Shown in pieces: positions 1 through 5,825 of a stretch of 24,126 nt of DNA (the first letter of the stretch is position 1; each line of letters begins with the position of its first letter). Source of the stretch: JBOHBN01 sp050698355. Its GTDB lineage: Bacteria; Actinomycetota; Actinomycetes; Streptosporangiales; WHST01. The position numbers were made by a program, and so were the translations under genes. The notes under the pieces were generated by a model. That model saw only the letters and a list, made by a program, of their open reading frames with translations. It did not search any database and was not told the DNA's origin. The stretch lies in assembly GCA_050698355.1 (NCBI GenBank), contig JBOHBN010000351.1, forward strand, positions 1-24,126, written 5' to 3'.

Positions 1-1
1 G

Positions 2-1081
2 GCGACGACCGAGCTGCTCCACGGGATGCCCGACTTGGTCGCCGCCGGGGCAGCCGGCGCGGCACTCGACCGGGTCGCACGAGCCGACGACCGGCTGCGC
101 AGCGCGGAGGGCAGGAGCGCGCGGTCCGCGGGCGCGGGCACCGCCGCCGTCGTGGCCCTCTGCGGGCTGGCGTGCTGCGCGGCACTGGCCCTCGGCATCG
201 ACGCCGTCCGGGACGGGCGGCTCGCCGGGGTCAACCTCGCGGTCATCGCGCTCGTGCCGCTCGCGCTCGCCGACGTGCTCGGCGCCGTCCCGGACGCGGT
301 CCAGCACGGCCTGCGGGCACGAGCGTCGCTGCGGCGGGTGAGCGAGCTGGTACGGCAACCGGACACCGTGCCAGACCCCGCGTCATCCGTGCCGGTGCCC
401 GCGGGCCCGTACGGACTCCGCGTCGAGGGGCTGCGTGCCCGCTGGACCGTGGACGGGCCGTACGTGCTCGACGGCGTCGACCTGGCGCTCCCGCCGGGCA
501 GGCGGGTCGCGGTCGTCGGGCAGAGCGGTTCGGGCAAGAGCACGCTCGCTGCCGTGCTGCTGCGGCAGCTGGCGCCGGAGGGCGGCCGCGTCCTGCTCGC
601 CGACACCGACGCCGCCGCGCTGGCTGCCGATGACGTCCGTCGAGTGGTGGGTCTCTGTGCGCAGCAGGCGTACGTGTTCGACTCGACGGTGGCGGAGAAC
701 GTGCGGCTCGCACGCCCGGACGCGAGCGACGAGGAGGTGACGGCGGCGCTCGGTGCGGCGCGGCTGGGGGATTGGCTCGACCACCTGCCGCACGGGTTGG
801 AGACGCGGGTGGGGGAACACGGCAACCGGCTCTCCGGCGGCGAGCGGCAGCGGCTCGCGCTCGCCCGCGTGTTGCTCGCCGGCCTCCCGGTCGTGGTGCT
901 CGACGAGCCCACCGAGCACCTCGACGAGCCGACCGCCGACGTGCTCATGGCAGACCTGCTGGCCGCGACCCGCGACCGCGCCGTGCTGCTGCTCACCCAC
1001 CGGACCGCCGACCTGGCGGCCATGGATCAGGTGTGGCGGCTCGATCGCGGGCGTCTCGTGCCGGTGTTCGACCCGCGCTGA
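2..1081 (+). CDS. cydC: Thiol reductant ABC exporter subunit CydC, C-terminal part (5' end outside window)
   Basis: The frame is open from the window edge (codon phase 2) to the TGA at 1079-1081, so only the last ~359 residues are seen. The first ~110 residues are the end of a transmembrane domain with two hydrophobic stretches; the rest is a full nucleotide-binding domain. Walker A GQSGSGKST is at nt 518-544, followed by a Q-loop region (LCAQQAYVFDSTVAENVRLA), the signature LSGGERQRLALAR, Walker B VVVLDEPTEHLD and the switch His in LLLTHRT. The VFDSTVAENVRLARP and LDEPTEHLD forms are typical of CydC. In the family, CydDC is a heterodimeric inner-membrane exporter of glutathione/cysteine needed for cytochrome bd assembly; cydD and cydAB would be expected upstream, outside the window. 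A generic type-I ABC exporter is the alternative. Confidence 0.85.
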   Translation, partial: ATTELLHGMPDLVAAGAAGAALDRVARADDRLRSAEGRSARSAGAGTAAVVALCGLACCAALALGIDAVRDGRLAGVNLAVIALVPLALADVLGAVPDAVQHGLRARASLRRVSELVRQPDTVPDPASSVPVPAGPYGLRVEGLRARWTVDGPYVLDGVDLALPPGRRVAVVGQSGSGKSTLAAVLLRQLAPEGGRVLLADTDAAALAADDVRRVVGLCAQQAYVFDSTVAENVRLARPDASDEEVTAALGAARLGDWLDHLPHGLETRVGEHGNRLSGGERQRLALARVLLAGLPVVVLDEPTEHLDEPTADVLMADLLAATRDRAVLLLTHRTADLAAMDQVWRLDRGRLVPVFDPR

Positions 1082-1107
1082 CGCGGACCTGCCGTACGCT
1101 CGCCGAG

Positions 1108-2214
1108 ATGGAGACAACCCGTGCGTGCGTGAGACTGCGCGACGTGGAGCCCGCCGTCGTACGGGTGCTCGACGTGCCGGCCACGGTCCAGCTGCAGGAG
1201 TTCCATCACCTGCTGCAGGCCGGGCTGGGCTGGACCGACTCGCACCTGCACCAGTTCGTCACCGATGACGCTCTCTACGGGATGGTGGCGATCGAACCTC
1301 CTGAGGATGAGCGCGACGAGTCGGGCGTGCCGCTGCGCAAGCTGCCCGTCTGCTTCCGCTACCTGTACGACTTCGGCGACGGCTGGGAACACGATGTCGA
1401 GCTCCTGGGCGCTGGTGGCGACCGGCCCGGCTGCGTGTACGGGGAGGGCTCGTGCCCGCCGGAGGACTGCGGCGGTCCGCACGGCTACGCCGAACTGCGG
1501 GCGGTGCTGGCCGACCCTACTCACGAGGACCACGCGGCGATGCGGACATGGGCGGGCGACCTGGCGGACTTCGACCAAGCCGCCACCGACCTGCTCGTTC
1601 ACCAGACGGCCGGAGCCGTCCCGGAGCCGGTGCGACTGGTGCTCGAGCTGGCCGCTGACGGAGTGAAGCTGACCCCGGGCGGGCGGCTTCCGCGTTGGCT
1701 CGTACGGGAAGTCCAAGCCCGGCGCCCGGACTGGCACCCACTGGGCGACCCGGCCTCGCGCGAGGACGACCTGCCGCCGCTGGTCGCGCTGCACGACCTG
1801 CTCCGCGACGTCGGGCTGCTGCGCCTGCGCAAGGGTGTCGTCGCTCCGATCAAGGCCGCGAGCGATGACGTGGAGGTGGTCAGGCGACTGCGCTCCTGGT
1901 TCGCCCCGCAGCATGGGTTCACCGCCGTCCTCGCCGGTGTGAGCGTCGCCGTCCTCGCCGCCGGCAGCGGTGCGCACCGCGCTGACGAGCTGGTCGCGCA
2001 GGTCTACCCACTGCTCGGGCACGGCTGGGCAACCCGCGACGGGCAGCCCATGACGGAGGAGCACGTCCGCATGGGGTTCACCGGCCTGGTCCCCGAGCTG
2101 TGCGCGCTCGACCTCATCGACGACGACCCGGGCGGCTGGCATGCCGGCCCGTCGGCTCGCTGGCTGTTGCCCCGTGCCACCGTACTGGCGTACGAGTGGT
2201 CAGGCACCCCCTGA
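1108..2214 (+). CDS. Plasmid pRiA4b ORF-3-like family protein
   Basis: 368 residues from ATG 1108, chosen because homology-like sequence begins there (METTRACVRLRDVEPAVVR); the frame is open further upstream, but that part lies over the end of cydC and looks non-coding. The N-terminal ~180 residues carry the hallmarks of the PRiA4_ORF3 fold: FHHLLQAGLGW, the YDFGDGWEHDVEL box and CPPEDCGGPHGYAEL. The C-terminal ~190 residues look like a helical extension I cannot assign. The molecular function of the family is unknown; members occur on plasmids and beside some transposons as well as singly in actinobacterial chromosomes. No transposase lies beside it here. It starts 27 bp after cydC and its last 15 bp overlap the 3' end of the convergent tetR gene. 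No convincing Shine-Dalgarno sequence is seen. Confidence 0.8.
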   Translation: METTRACVRLRDVEPAVVRVLDVPATVQLQEFHHLLQAGLGWTDSHLHQFVTDDALYGMVAIEPPEDERDESGVPLRKLPVCFRYLYDFGDGWEHDVELLGAGGDRPGCVYGEGSCPPEDCGGPHGYAELRAVLADPTHEDHAAMRTWAGDLADFDQAATDLLVHQTAGAVPEPVRLVLELAADGVKLTPGGRLPRWLVREVQARRPDWHPLGDPASREDDLPPLVALHDLLRDVGLLRLRKGVVAPIKAASDDVEVVRRLRSWFAPQHGFTAVLAGVSVAVLAAGSGAHRADELVAQVYPLLGHGWATRDGQPMTEEHVRMGFTGLVPELCALDLIDDDPGGWHAGPSARWLLPRATVLAYEWSGTP

Positions 2215-2835
2215 TCCTTCGGCGGCGTCGAGCGCGGGTGCGAGCGGCGCGAGCGCGCTGCGCAGCAGGTCGGGCAACGAGCCGGACGGTACGACCAGCC
2301 CGCCGATCGCCTGGGACGCGGAGGCCGGTTGCACCCACTGCTCGAGGGCGACGCGAACCGCGGCGGCCACACTCGCTGCGAGTACCCGGGCTGTCTGTGG
2401 GTCGCCGAGGCGCTCGGCGATCGCGTCGGCGAGGGGATGTTCGATCGCAGTGGCGGTGCCGACGAACGCGTCACGCAGGGTGGGCCGGGTGGTGATCAGG
2501 AGCAGCGCGTCTCGACCGGGTTCGCTCTGATCGGTGTACTGCTCCACGATCGCCTCGACCACGGCGTCGGACAGGCGGACGTTCGCGGGCCGCACGGTTA
2601 CCGCCGCCGCGACCCGCGACTCCCGTTCGGTGGTGACGGCGGCGACGATCGCCTGCTCGCGGCTGGCGAAGTAGTTGTTGTAGGTCCTTGGCGAAACGCC
2701 GGCGGCCTCGGCGATGTCGTCGACGCGCACGTTGTCCGGCCCACGCTCCAGGGCCAGTCGCAGTGCCGCCTCGCGCAATGCCTCTCTGGTCGCCTGTTTC
2801 TTCTGCTCGCGCAACCCCGCCCGTCGTGTCGGCAT
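2200..2835 (-). CDS. TetR/AcrR family transcriptional regulator (divergent from 2933 gene)
   Basis: 211 residues. The N-terminal helix-turn-helix is clear: REQKKQATREALREAALRLA, then VDDIAEAAGVSPRTYNNYFASREQAIVAAV (about residues 8-67), which is the TetR_N pattern. The C-terminal ligand domain is variable and says nothing about the effector. The ATG at 2835 has no good Shine-Dalgarno sequence, but a TTGCGC / 16 bp / GATGCT promoter on the minus strand would start transcription at about 2835, so the mRNA is probably leaderless. The gene is divergent from the TIM-barrel-like gene at 2933, and both promoters share one palindrome. I infer that it represses itself and that neighbour. It ends inside the last codons of the convergent pRiA4b-like gene. 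Confidence 0.9.
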   Translation of the reverse strand: MPTRRAGLREQKKQATREALREAALRLALERGPDNVRVDDIAEAAGVSPRTYNNYFASREQAIVAAVTTERESRVAAAVTVRPANVRLSDAVVEAIVEQYTDQSEPGRDALLLITTRPTLRDAFVGTATAIEHPLADAIAERLGDPQTARVLAASVAAAVRVALEQWVQPASASQAIGGLVVPSGSLPDLLRSALAPLAPALDAAEGSGGA

Positions 2836-2841
2836 CCCTGC

Positions 2842-2869
2842 AGCATCTCAGAATCCGTCGTGCGCGCAA
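2842..2869 (-). promoter_or_regulatory. Predicted promoter of the tetR gene at 2200-2835
   Basis: Read on the minus strand: -35 TTGCGC (complement of 2864-2869), a 16-bp spacer and -10 GATGCT (complement of 2842-2847). The start point falls at about 2835, the A of the start codon, giving a leaderless transcript. This is a motif call only. Confidence 0.45.
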
Positions 2870-2884
2870 TTTTGCGTGTGCGCA
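2861..2884. promoter_or_regulatory. Palindromic operator candidate shared by divergent promoters
   Basis: A 24-bp imperfect dyad whose outer arms TGCGCGCA (2861-2868) and TGTGCGCA (2877-2884) pair at 7 of 8 positions. Nested in it is a second dyad, CGCAATTTTGCG (2865-2876), with 5 of 6 pairs. It covers the predicted -35 boxes of both the tetR gene and the 2933 gene, which is the usual position for a TetR operator. Confidence 0.6.
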
Positions 2885-2900
2885 GGTTTAGTTCTATGCT
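2872..2900 (+). promoter_or_regulatory. Predicted promoter of the 2933 gene
   Basis: -35 TTGCGT (2872-2877), a 17-bp spacer and -10 TATGCT (2895-2900). A start near 2907 would leave a ~26-nt leader containing the Shine-Dalgarno-like AGAGGGGA at 2917-2924. The -35 lies inside the palindrome at 2861-2884. Confidence 0.6.
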
Positions 2901-2932
2901 CGGTTTGCATGCCGACAGAGGGGACCGGACCG

Positions 2933-3958
2933 ATGCGCGCCAAAGGCATCACCTACGGCACCGGGTTCGTCCGGGGCGGGGCGAATTCCCGTGCGCACTT
3001 CGACCCCGCCGTGGTCAAGCGCGAACTTGGCATCATCCGCGACGACCTGCGCTGTAACGCCGTACAGATCACCGGCGGTGATCCGGAGCGGCTGGAGATG
3101 GCCGCGACGTACGCCGCCGACCTCGGTCTCGAGGTCTGGTTCTCGCCCTACCCGCTGGAACTGACGACCAGCGAGGTCCTGTCGCTGTTCACCGACTGCG
3201 CGGAGCGGGCCGAGCGGCTCCGGCAGGCGGGAGCCGAGGTCGTGTTCGTCACCGGCGTCGAGCTGAGCATCATGAACCTCGGGTTCCTGCCCGGCGACAG
3301 CCTCCACGAGCGGCTGGACCTGCTGTTCGCCCAGCCCGAGGGACGGCAGGAGCGGATCGCCGAGGTGAACGCCCGACTCGGCGACTTCCTGGCCAAGGCC
3401 GTGCCGACCGTCCGCGAGCGCTTCCACGGCAAGCTCACCTACTGCGCCGTACCGTTCGAACGCGTCGACTGGACGCTCTTCGACGTCATGTCGGTCGAGC
3501 TCATCCGGTCCGCCGAGGTCGCCGACCGGTACCGGGAAGGCGTACGCGACCTCGTCGCGCAGGGACAGCCGGTCGCGATCACCGGTTTCGGCACGGCCGC
3601 GTGGCGCGGTGCAAGCGACATGGCGCCTCGGGCGATGGAGATCGTCGAATACGACGAGGACACCGGTGAGCCGGTCCGACTGAACGGGGATTACGTCCGT
3701 GACGAGGCGGGCCAGGCCACGTACCTGCGCGAGGTGCTGGAGATCTTCGACACAGAAGGCGTCGACAGCGCCTTTGTGTTCCTCTTCGCGCTGGAGAACT
3801 ACCCGCACCGCCCCGGCGGCGATCCTCGCGCCGACCTGGACCTGGCCAGCCCCGGGATCGTCAAGGTCCTCGAGGGGTGCGGCGGAGACACCTATCCCGA
3901 CATGGCCTGGGAACCCAAGGCCGCCTTCGCCGCCCTGGCCGAGCGCTACAGCGACTGA
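2933..3958 (+). CDS. Uncharacterised TIM-barrel-like protein (relatives sometimes labelled 'abortive infection protein')
   Basis: 341 residues from ATG 2933, selected because AGAGGGGA (2917-2924) lies 8 bases upstream; an in-frame ATG at 2909 is less well placed. Sequence landmarks are KGITYGTGFVRGG at the N-terminus, AVQITGGDPERLE, LEVWFSPYPLE, EVVFVTGVELSI, ELIRSAEVADRYREGV, ITGFGTAAWRGA and FVFLFALENYPHRP. Alternating beta-strand/helix units with conserved acidic residues at strand ends resemble a (beta/alpha)8 glycoside-hydrolase-like fold; that is an inference from pattern, not a demonstrated activity. There is no signal peptide and no membrane segment, so it is cytoplasmic. From memory, similar actinobacterial proteins carry a weak 'abortive infection' label that I would not rely on. 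It is probably repressed by the divergent TetR. Confidence 0.75.
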   Translation: MRAKGITYGTGFVRGGANSRAHFDPAVVKRELGIIRDDLRCNAVQITGGDPERLEMAATYAADLGLEVWFSPYPLELTTSEVLSLFTDCAERAERLRQAGAEVVFVTGVELSIMNLGFLPGDSLHERLDLLFAQPEGRQERIAEVNARLGDFLAKAVPTVRERFHGKLTYCAVPFERVDWTLFDVMSVELIRSAEVADRYREGVRDLVAQGQPVAITGFGTAAWRGASDMAPRAMEIVEYDEDTGEPVRLNGDYVRDEAGQATYLREVLEIFDTEGVDSAFVFLFALENYPHRPGGDPRADLDLASPGIVKVLEGCGGDTYPDMAWEPKAAFAALAERYSD

Positions 3959-3967
3959 CCGTTTCAG

Positions 3968-3983
3968 CGTGGCACTTGCCACG
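3968..3983. promoter_or_regulatory. Perfect 7-bp dyad upstream of second tetR gene
   Basis: CGTGGCA (3968-3974), CT, TGCCACG (3977-3983): a 16-bp palindrome. The 2-base centre is too tight for a good RNA hairpin, so a protein-binding dyad is more likely. It overlaps the candidate -35 TTGCCA (3976-3981) of the gene at 4012. Confidence 0.5.
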
Positions 3984-4004
3984 ACGTAAACATCTGTTTA
4001 TTAT
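3976..4004 (+). promoter_or_regulatory. Predicted leaderless promoter of the tetR gene at 4012
   Basis: -35 TTGCCA (3976-3981), a 17-bp spacer and -10 TATTAT (3999-4004), which places the start at about 4011-4012, on the GTG codon. An overlapping alternative -10 is TATAGT (4002-4007). No Shine-Dalgarno sequence precedes the GTG, which fits a leaderless mRNA. Confidence 0.55.
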
Positions 4005-4011
4005 AGTAAAC
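3987..4011. promoter_or_regulatory. Overlapping TAAAC/GTTTA operator candidate
   Basis: TAAACA (3987-3992), TC, TGTTTA (3995-4000) is a perfect 14-bp palindrome. The same right arm pairs again as GTTTA (3996-4000) with TAAAC (4007-4011). Three alternating half-sites therefore cover the -10 region and reach the GTG start. It is an AT-rich island in otherwise GC-rich DNA, as expected for a TetR autoregulatory operator. Confidence 0.65.
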
Positions 4012-4665
4012 GTGCAGACACCATCGGATGATCGTACGGCACGGGCGAGGATCCGTGACGAGGCTCTGCATCCGTTCGGCAAGCGCGGCCCCGATGCGGT
4101 GACCGTTCGAGACATCGCCGCGGCGGCTGGCGTCTCGCCGGCGCTGGTCATGCGCCACTACGGGTCCAAGGACGGCCTGCACGAGGCGGTCGACGAACAC
4201 GTGGCAAGGGTGGTCGAGGCCATGTTGGCCGAGGTGACGCGCGATGCCGAGCCGTTCGACCAGCAGGCACTGCCGTCCCTCGCCGAGATGGTGGCAGCGA
4301 ACCTTCCGGCCGGTTCTGCGATCCCCGCGTACCTGGGGCAGCTGCTGGTGGCCGACGGGCCGACGGGCTCGGTGCTGTTCCGGAGACTGCACCAGGTCAG
4401 TCGTGACGCGCTCGCCCGCTTGGCGGCCGCCGGCGTAGCCAGCGCGGGCGCGGATCCGAACGTGCGCGCCGCGTTCCTGCTCGCCAACGACCTCGCCGTA
4501 CTCATCCTGCGTGACCGGTTGCGCGAGGTGCTCGACGCGGATCCGCTGTCGGCCGCGGGCATGCGGCGTTGGGGCGCGGAGGTCCTGTCGATCTACCGCG
4601 GCGGGATAGGAGCGCCGCCCGAAGCCGAGCGGCATACCGCCGCCGACGCAGAATCGAGGAGGTAG
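4012..4665 (+). CDS. TetR family transcriptional regulator (operon with reductase-like gene)
   Basis: 217 residues from GTG 4012, the first start codon after the predicted -10; upstream in-frame codons run through the promoter and the end of the previous gene. The N-terminal HTH is clear: RIRDEALHPFGKRGPDAVTVRDIAAAAGVSPALVMRHYGSKDGLHEAVDEHV (about residues 11-62). The C-terminal part (AAFLLANDLAVLILRDRLREVL) resembles the TetR_C domain of drug/lipid regulators. The palindromes directly over its promoter suggest autoregulation. The stop TAG (4663-4665) overlaps the end of the ribosome-binding region of the next gene, which starts at 4669, so the two are cotranscribed and the regulator most likely controls that gene. 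Confidence 0.9.
   Translation: MQTPSDDRTARARIRDEALHPFGKRGPDAVTVRDIAAAAGVSPALVMRHYGSKDGLHEAVDEHVARVVEAMLAEVTRDAEPFDQQALPSLAEMVAANLPAGSAIPAYLGQLLVADGPTGSVLFRRLHQVSRDALARLAAAGVASAGADPNVRAAFLLANDLAVLILRDRLREVLDADPLSAAGMRRWGAEVLSIYRGGIGAPPEAERHTAADAESRR
4657..4662 (+). promoter_or_regulatory. Strong ribosome binding site AGGAGG
   Basis: AGGAGG lies 6 bases before ATG 4669, directly ahead of the stop codon of the tetR gene (4663-4665). It fixes the start of the reductase-like gene and implies translational coupling. Confidence 0.8.
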
Positions 4666-4668
4666 GTC

Positions 4669-5172
4669 ATGTCCAACAACCCCGCATCGACCGCGATCGG
4701 CCGGGGTGGAGCGCGCGTACTCGCGAATCGGACGCTGATGCGGGCACCGATCTGGTTGTACCGGGCACGGCTGGGCTTCATGTTCGGCTCGCGAATGCTG
4801 ATGCTCGAGCACATCGGCCGCACATCCGGCGCCAGACGTTACGTGGTGCTCGAGGTCATCGGCCGCCCGGCACCAGGCGCCTACATCGTCGTTTCGGGCT
4901 TCGGCGGCCACGCTCAATGGTTCCGCAACCTGATGGCCAACCCACGCGCCCGCGTGTCCGTCGGCCGTCACAGGACGCGCCCCGCCACGGCCCGCCGGCT
5001 GTCGATGGCCGAGGCAGACGCCGCCCTTGCCGATTACGTGAGGCGGCACCCCCGCGCGTGGGCGAGGTTCAAGAACATCCTGGAGAACACACTCGGGACG
5101 GCGATCAGCGAGCACGACACCGCGCTGCCGATGGTCGAACTACGCGTCGACCCGACGACGACAACCGCGTGA
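4669..5172 (+). CDS. Deazaflavin (F420)-dependent nitroreductase family protein
   Basis: 167 residues, the usual size for this family (PF04075, DDN type). Diagnostic segments are MLEHIGRTSGARRYVVLEVI, equivalent to the G-R/K-x-S-G-x-x-R strand pair, and YIVVSGFGGHAQWFRNLMANPRARVSVG, equivalent to the cofactor-facing W-x-x-N-L region. Family members bind F420 and reduce quinones, nitro-compounds or other electron-poor substrates; the substrate here is unknown. The N-terminal helix (residues ~10-45) may contact membrane or substrate as in Ddn. It is the second gene of an operon with the TetR regulator at 4012, consistent with an inducible detoxification or redox role. Presence of the family implies, but does not prove, that the organism makes F420. 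Confidence 0.85.
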   Translation: MSNNPASTAIGRGGARVLANRTLMRAPIWLYRARLGFMFGSRMLMLEHIGRTSGARRYVVLEVIGRPAPGAYIVVSGFGGHAQWFRNLMANPRARVSVGRHRTRPATARRLSMAEADAALADYVRRHPRAWARFKNILENTLGTAISEHDTALPMVELRVDPTTTTA

Positions 5173-5263
5173 CGCCGCCCTACGGTCCACGCCGGTTCGT
5201 GACACACGGAGGGTCAAGACACGTCGGTGGTGGCCCGCCACGCACGTATCACGTAGCAGTTCG

Positions 5264-5269
5264 TACGAT
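5264..5269 (+). promoter_or_regulatory. Possible -10 element for the HNH-malQ operon
   Basis: TACGAT in the 130-bp gap before the HNH gene; no matching -35 box at 16-18 bp is evident. The rest of the gap (5173-5302) shows no other structure I can support. Confidence 0.3.
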
Positions 5270-5289
5270 CTTTGGGGCAAACTTGTCCC

Positions 5290-5294
5290 GGAGG
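5290..5294 (+). promoter_or_regulatory. Ribosome binding site deciding the HNH start
   Basis: GGAGG lies 8 bases before GTG 5303, whereas the alternative GTG at 5294 overlaps the last G of the motif. The site therefore supports 5303. Confidence 0.7.
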
Positions 5295-5302
5295 TGGACG
5301 AC

Positions 5303-5821
5303 GTGGCACACGCGCTCGTGCTCAACGCGACGTACGAACCGCTGTGTGTCGTGCCGCTGCGCCGCGCCGTGGTGCTCGTGCTCGCCGAGAAGGCGACCGT
5401 GCTCGAGACCGGCGACGCCACGTTCCATTCCGAACGGATGGCGCTCGCCGCCCCGACCGTCGTGCTGCTGAGCCGCTACGTGCGGGTGCCGTACCGCAGG
5501 GGAGTGCCGCTCGGCCGGCGGGCCGTGCTCGCCCGCGACGGGCAGCACTGCGCGTACTGCCGAGGCAAGGCCGAGACCATCGACCACATCGTGCCGCGCT
5601 CACGCGGCGGCAGGCACGAGTGGGACAACGTCGTCGGCGCGTGCCGCCGCTGCAATCACAAGAAGGCCGACCGGTTGCTCAGCGAGATGGGCTGGTCGCT
5701 GCCCGACGTGCCGCGCGCGCCGGCGGCGACCATCGCGCTGCTCGTCGGGTACGCGCGCCGCGACCCGTCCTGGGAGCCGTACCTCATCCAGTGGGCCCCC
5801 GTCGGCGCGGCTGCCAGCTAA
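5303..5821 (+). CDS. HNH endonuclease family protein
   Basis: 172 residues from GTG 5303. After an N-terminal domain beginning ALVLNATYEPLCVVPLRRAVVLVLAEKA, typical of a conserved actinobacterial HNH group, the nuclease module has CAYC (residues 83-86), DHIVPRSRGG (94-103, catalytic DH pair), WDNVVGACRRCNHKK (107-121) with the second Zn pair C114/C117 and the HNH residues N109 and H119. All metal-binding and catalytic positions appear intact. It acts on nucleic acid in the cytoplasm; its biological role is not established, although the group is chromosomal and widespread rather than intron- or phage-borne. malQ starts 4 bp after its stop, so the two are cotranscribed, an odd pairing of functions. 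Confidence 0.85.
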   Translation: MAHALVLNATYEPLCVVPLRRAVVLVLAEKATVLETGDATFHSERMALAAPTVVLLSRYVRVPYRRGVPLGRRAVLARDGQHCAYCRGKAETIDHIVPRSRGGRHEWDNVVGACRRCNHKKADRLLSEMGWSLPDVPRAPAATIALLVGYARRDPSWEPYLIQWAPVGAAAS

Positions 5822-5825
5822 CCAG

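Noticed and set aside
772..1107. N-terminal extension of the pRiA4b-like protein into cydC
   Set aside because: The added residues are low-complexity Arg/Ala/Pro, and recognisable sequence starts only at ATG 1108.
2714..2932. Upstream extension of the TIM-barrel-like gene
   Set aside because: It would run through the tetR gene, the operator and the promoter; AGAGGGGA points to ATG 2933.
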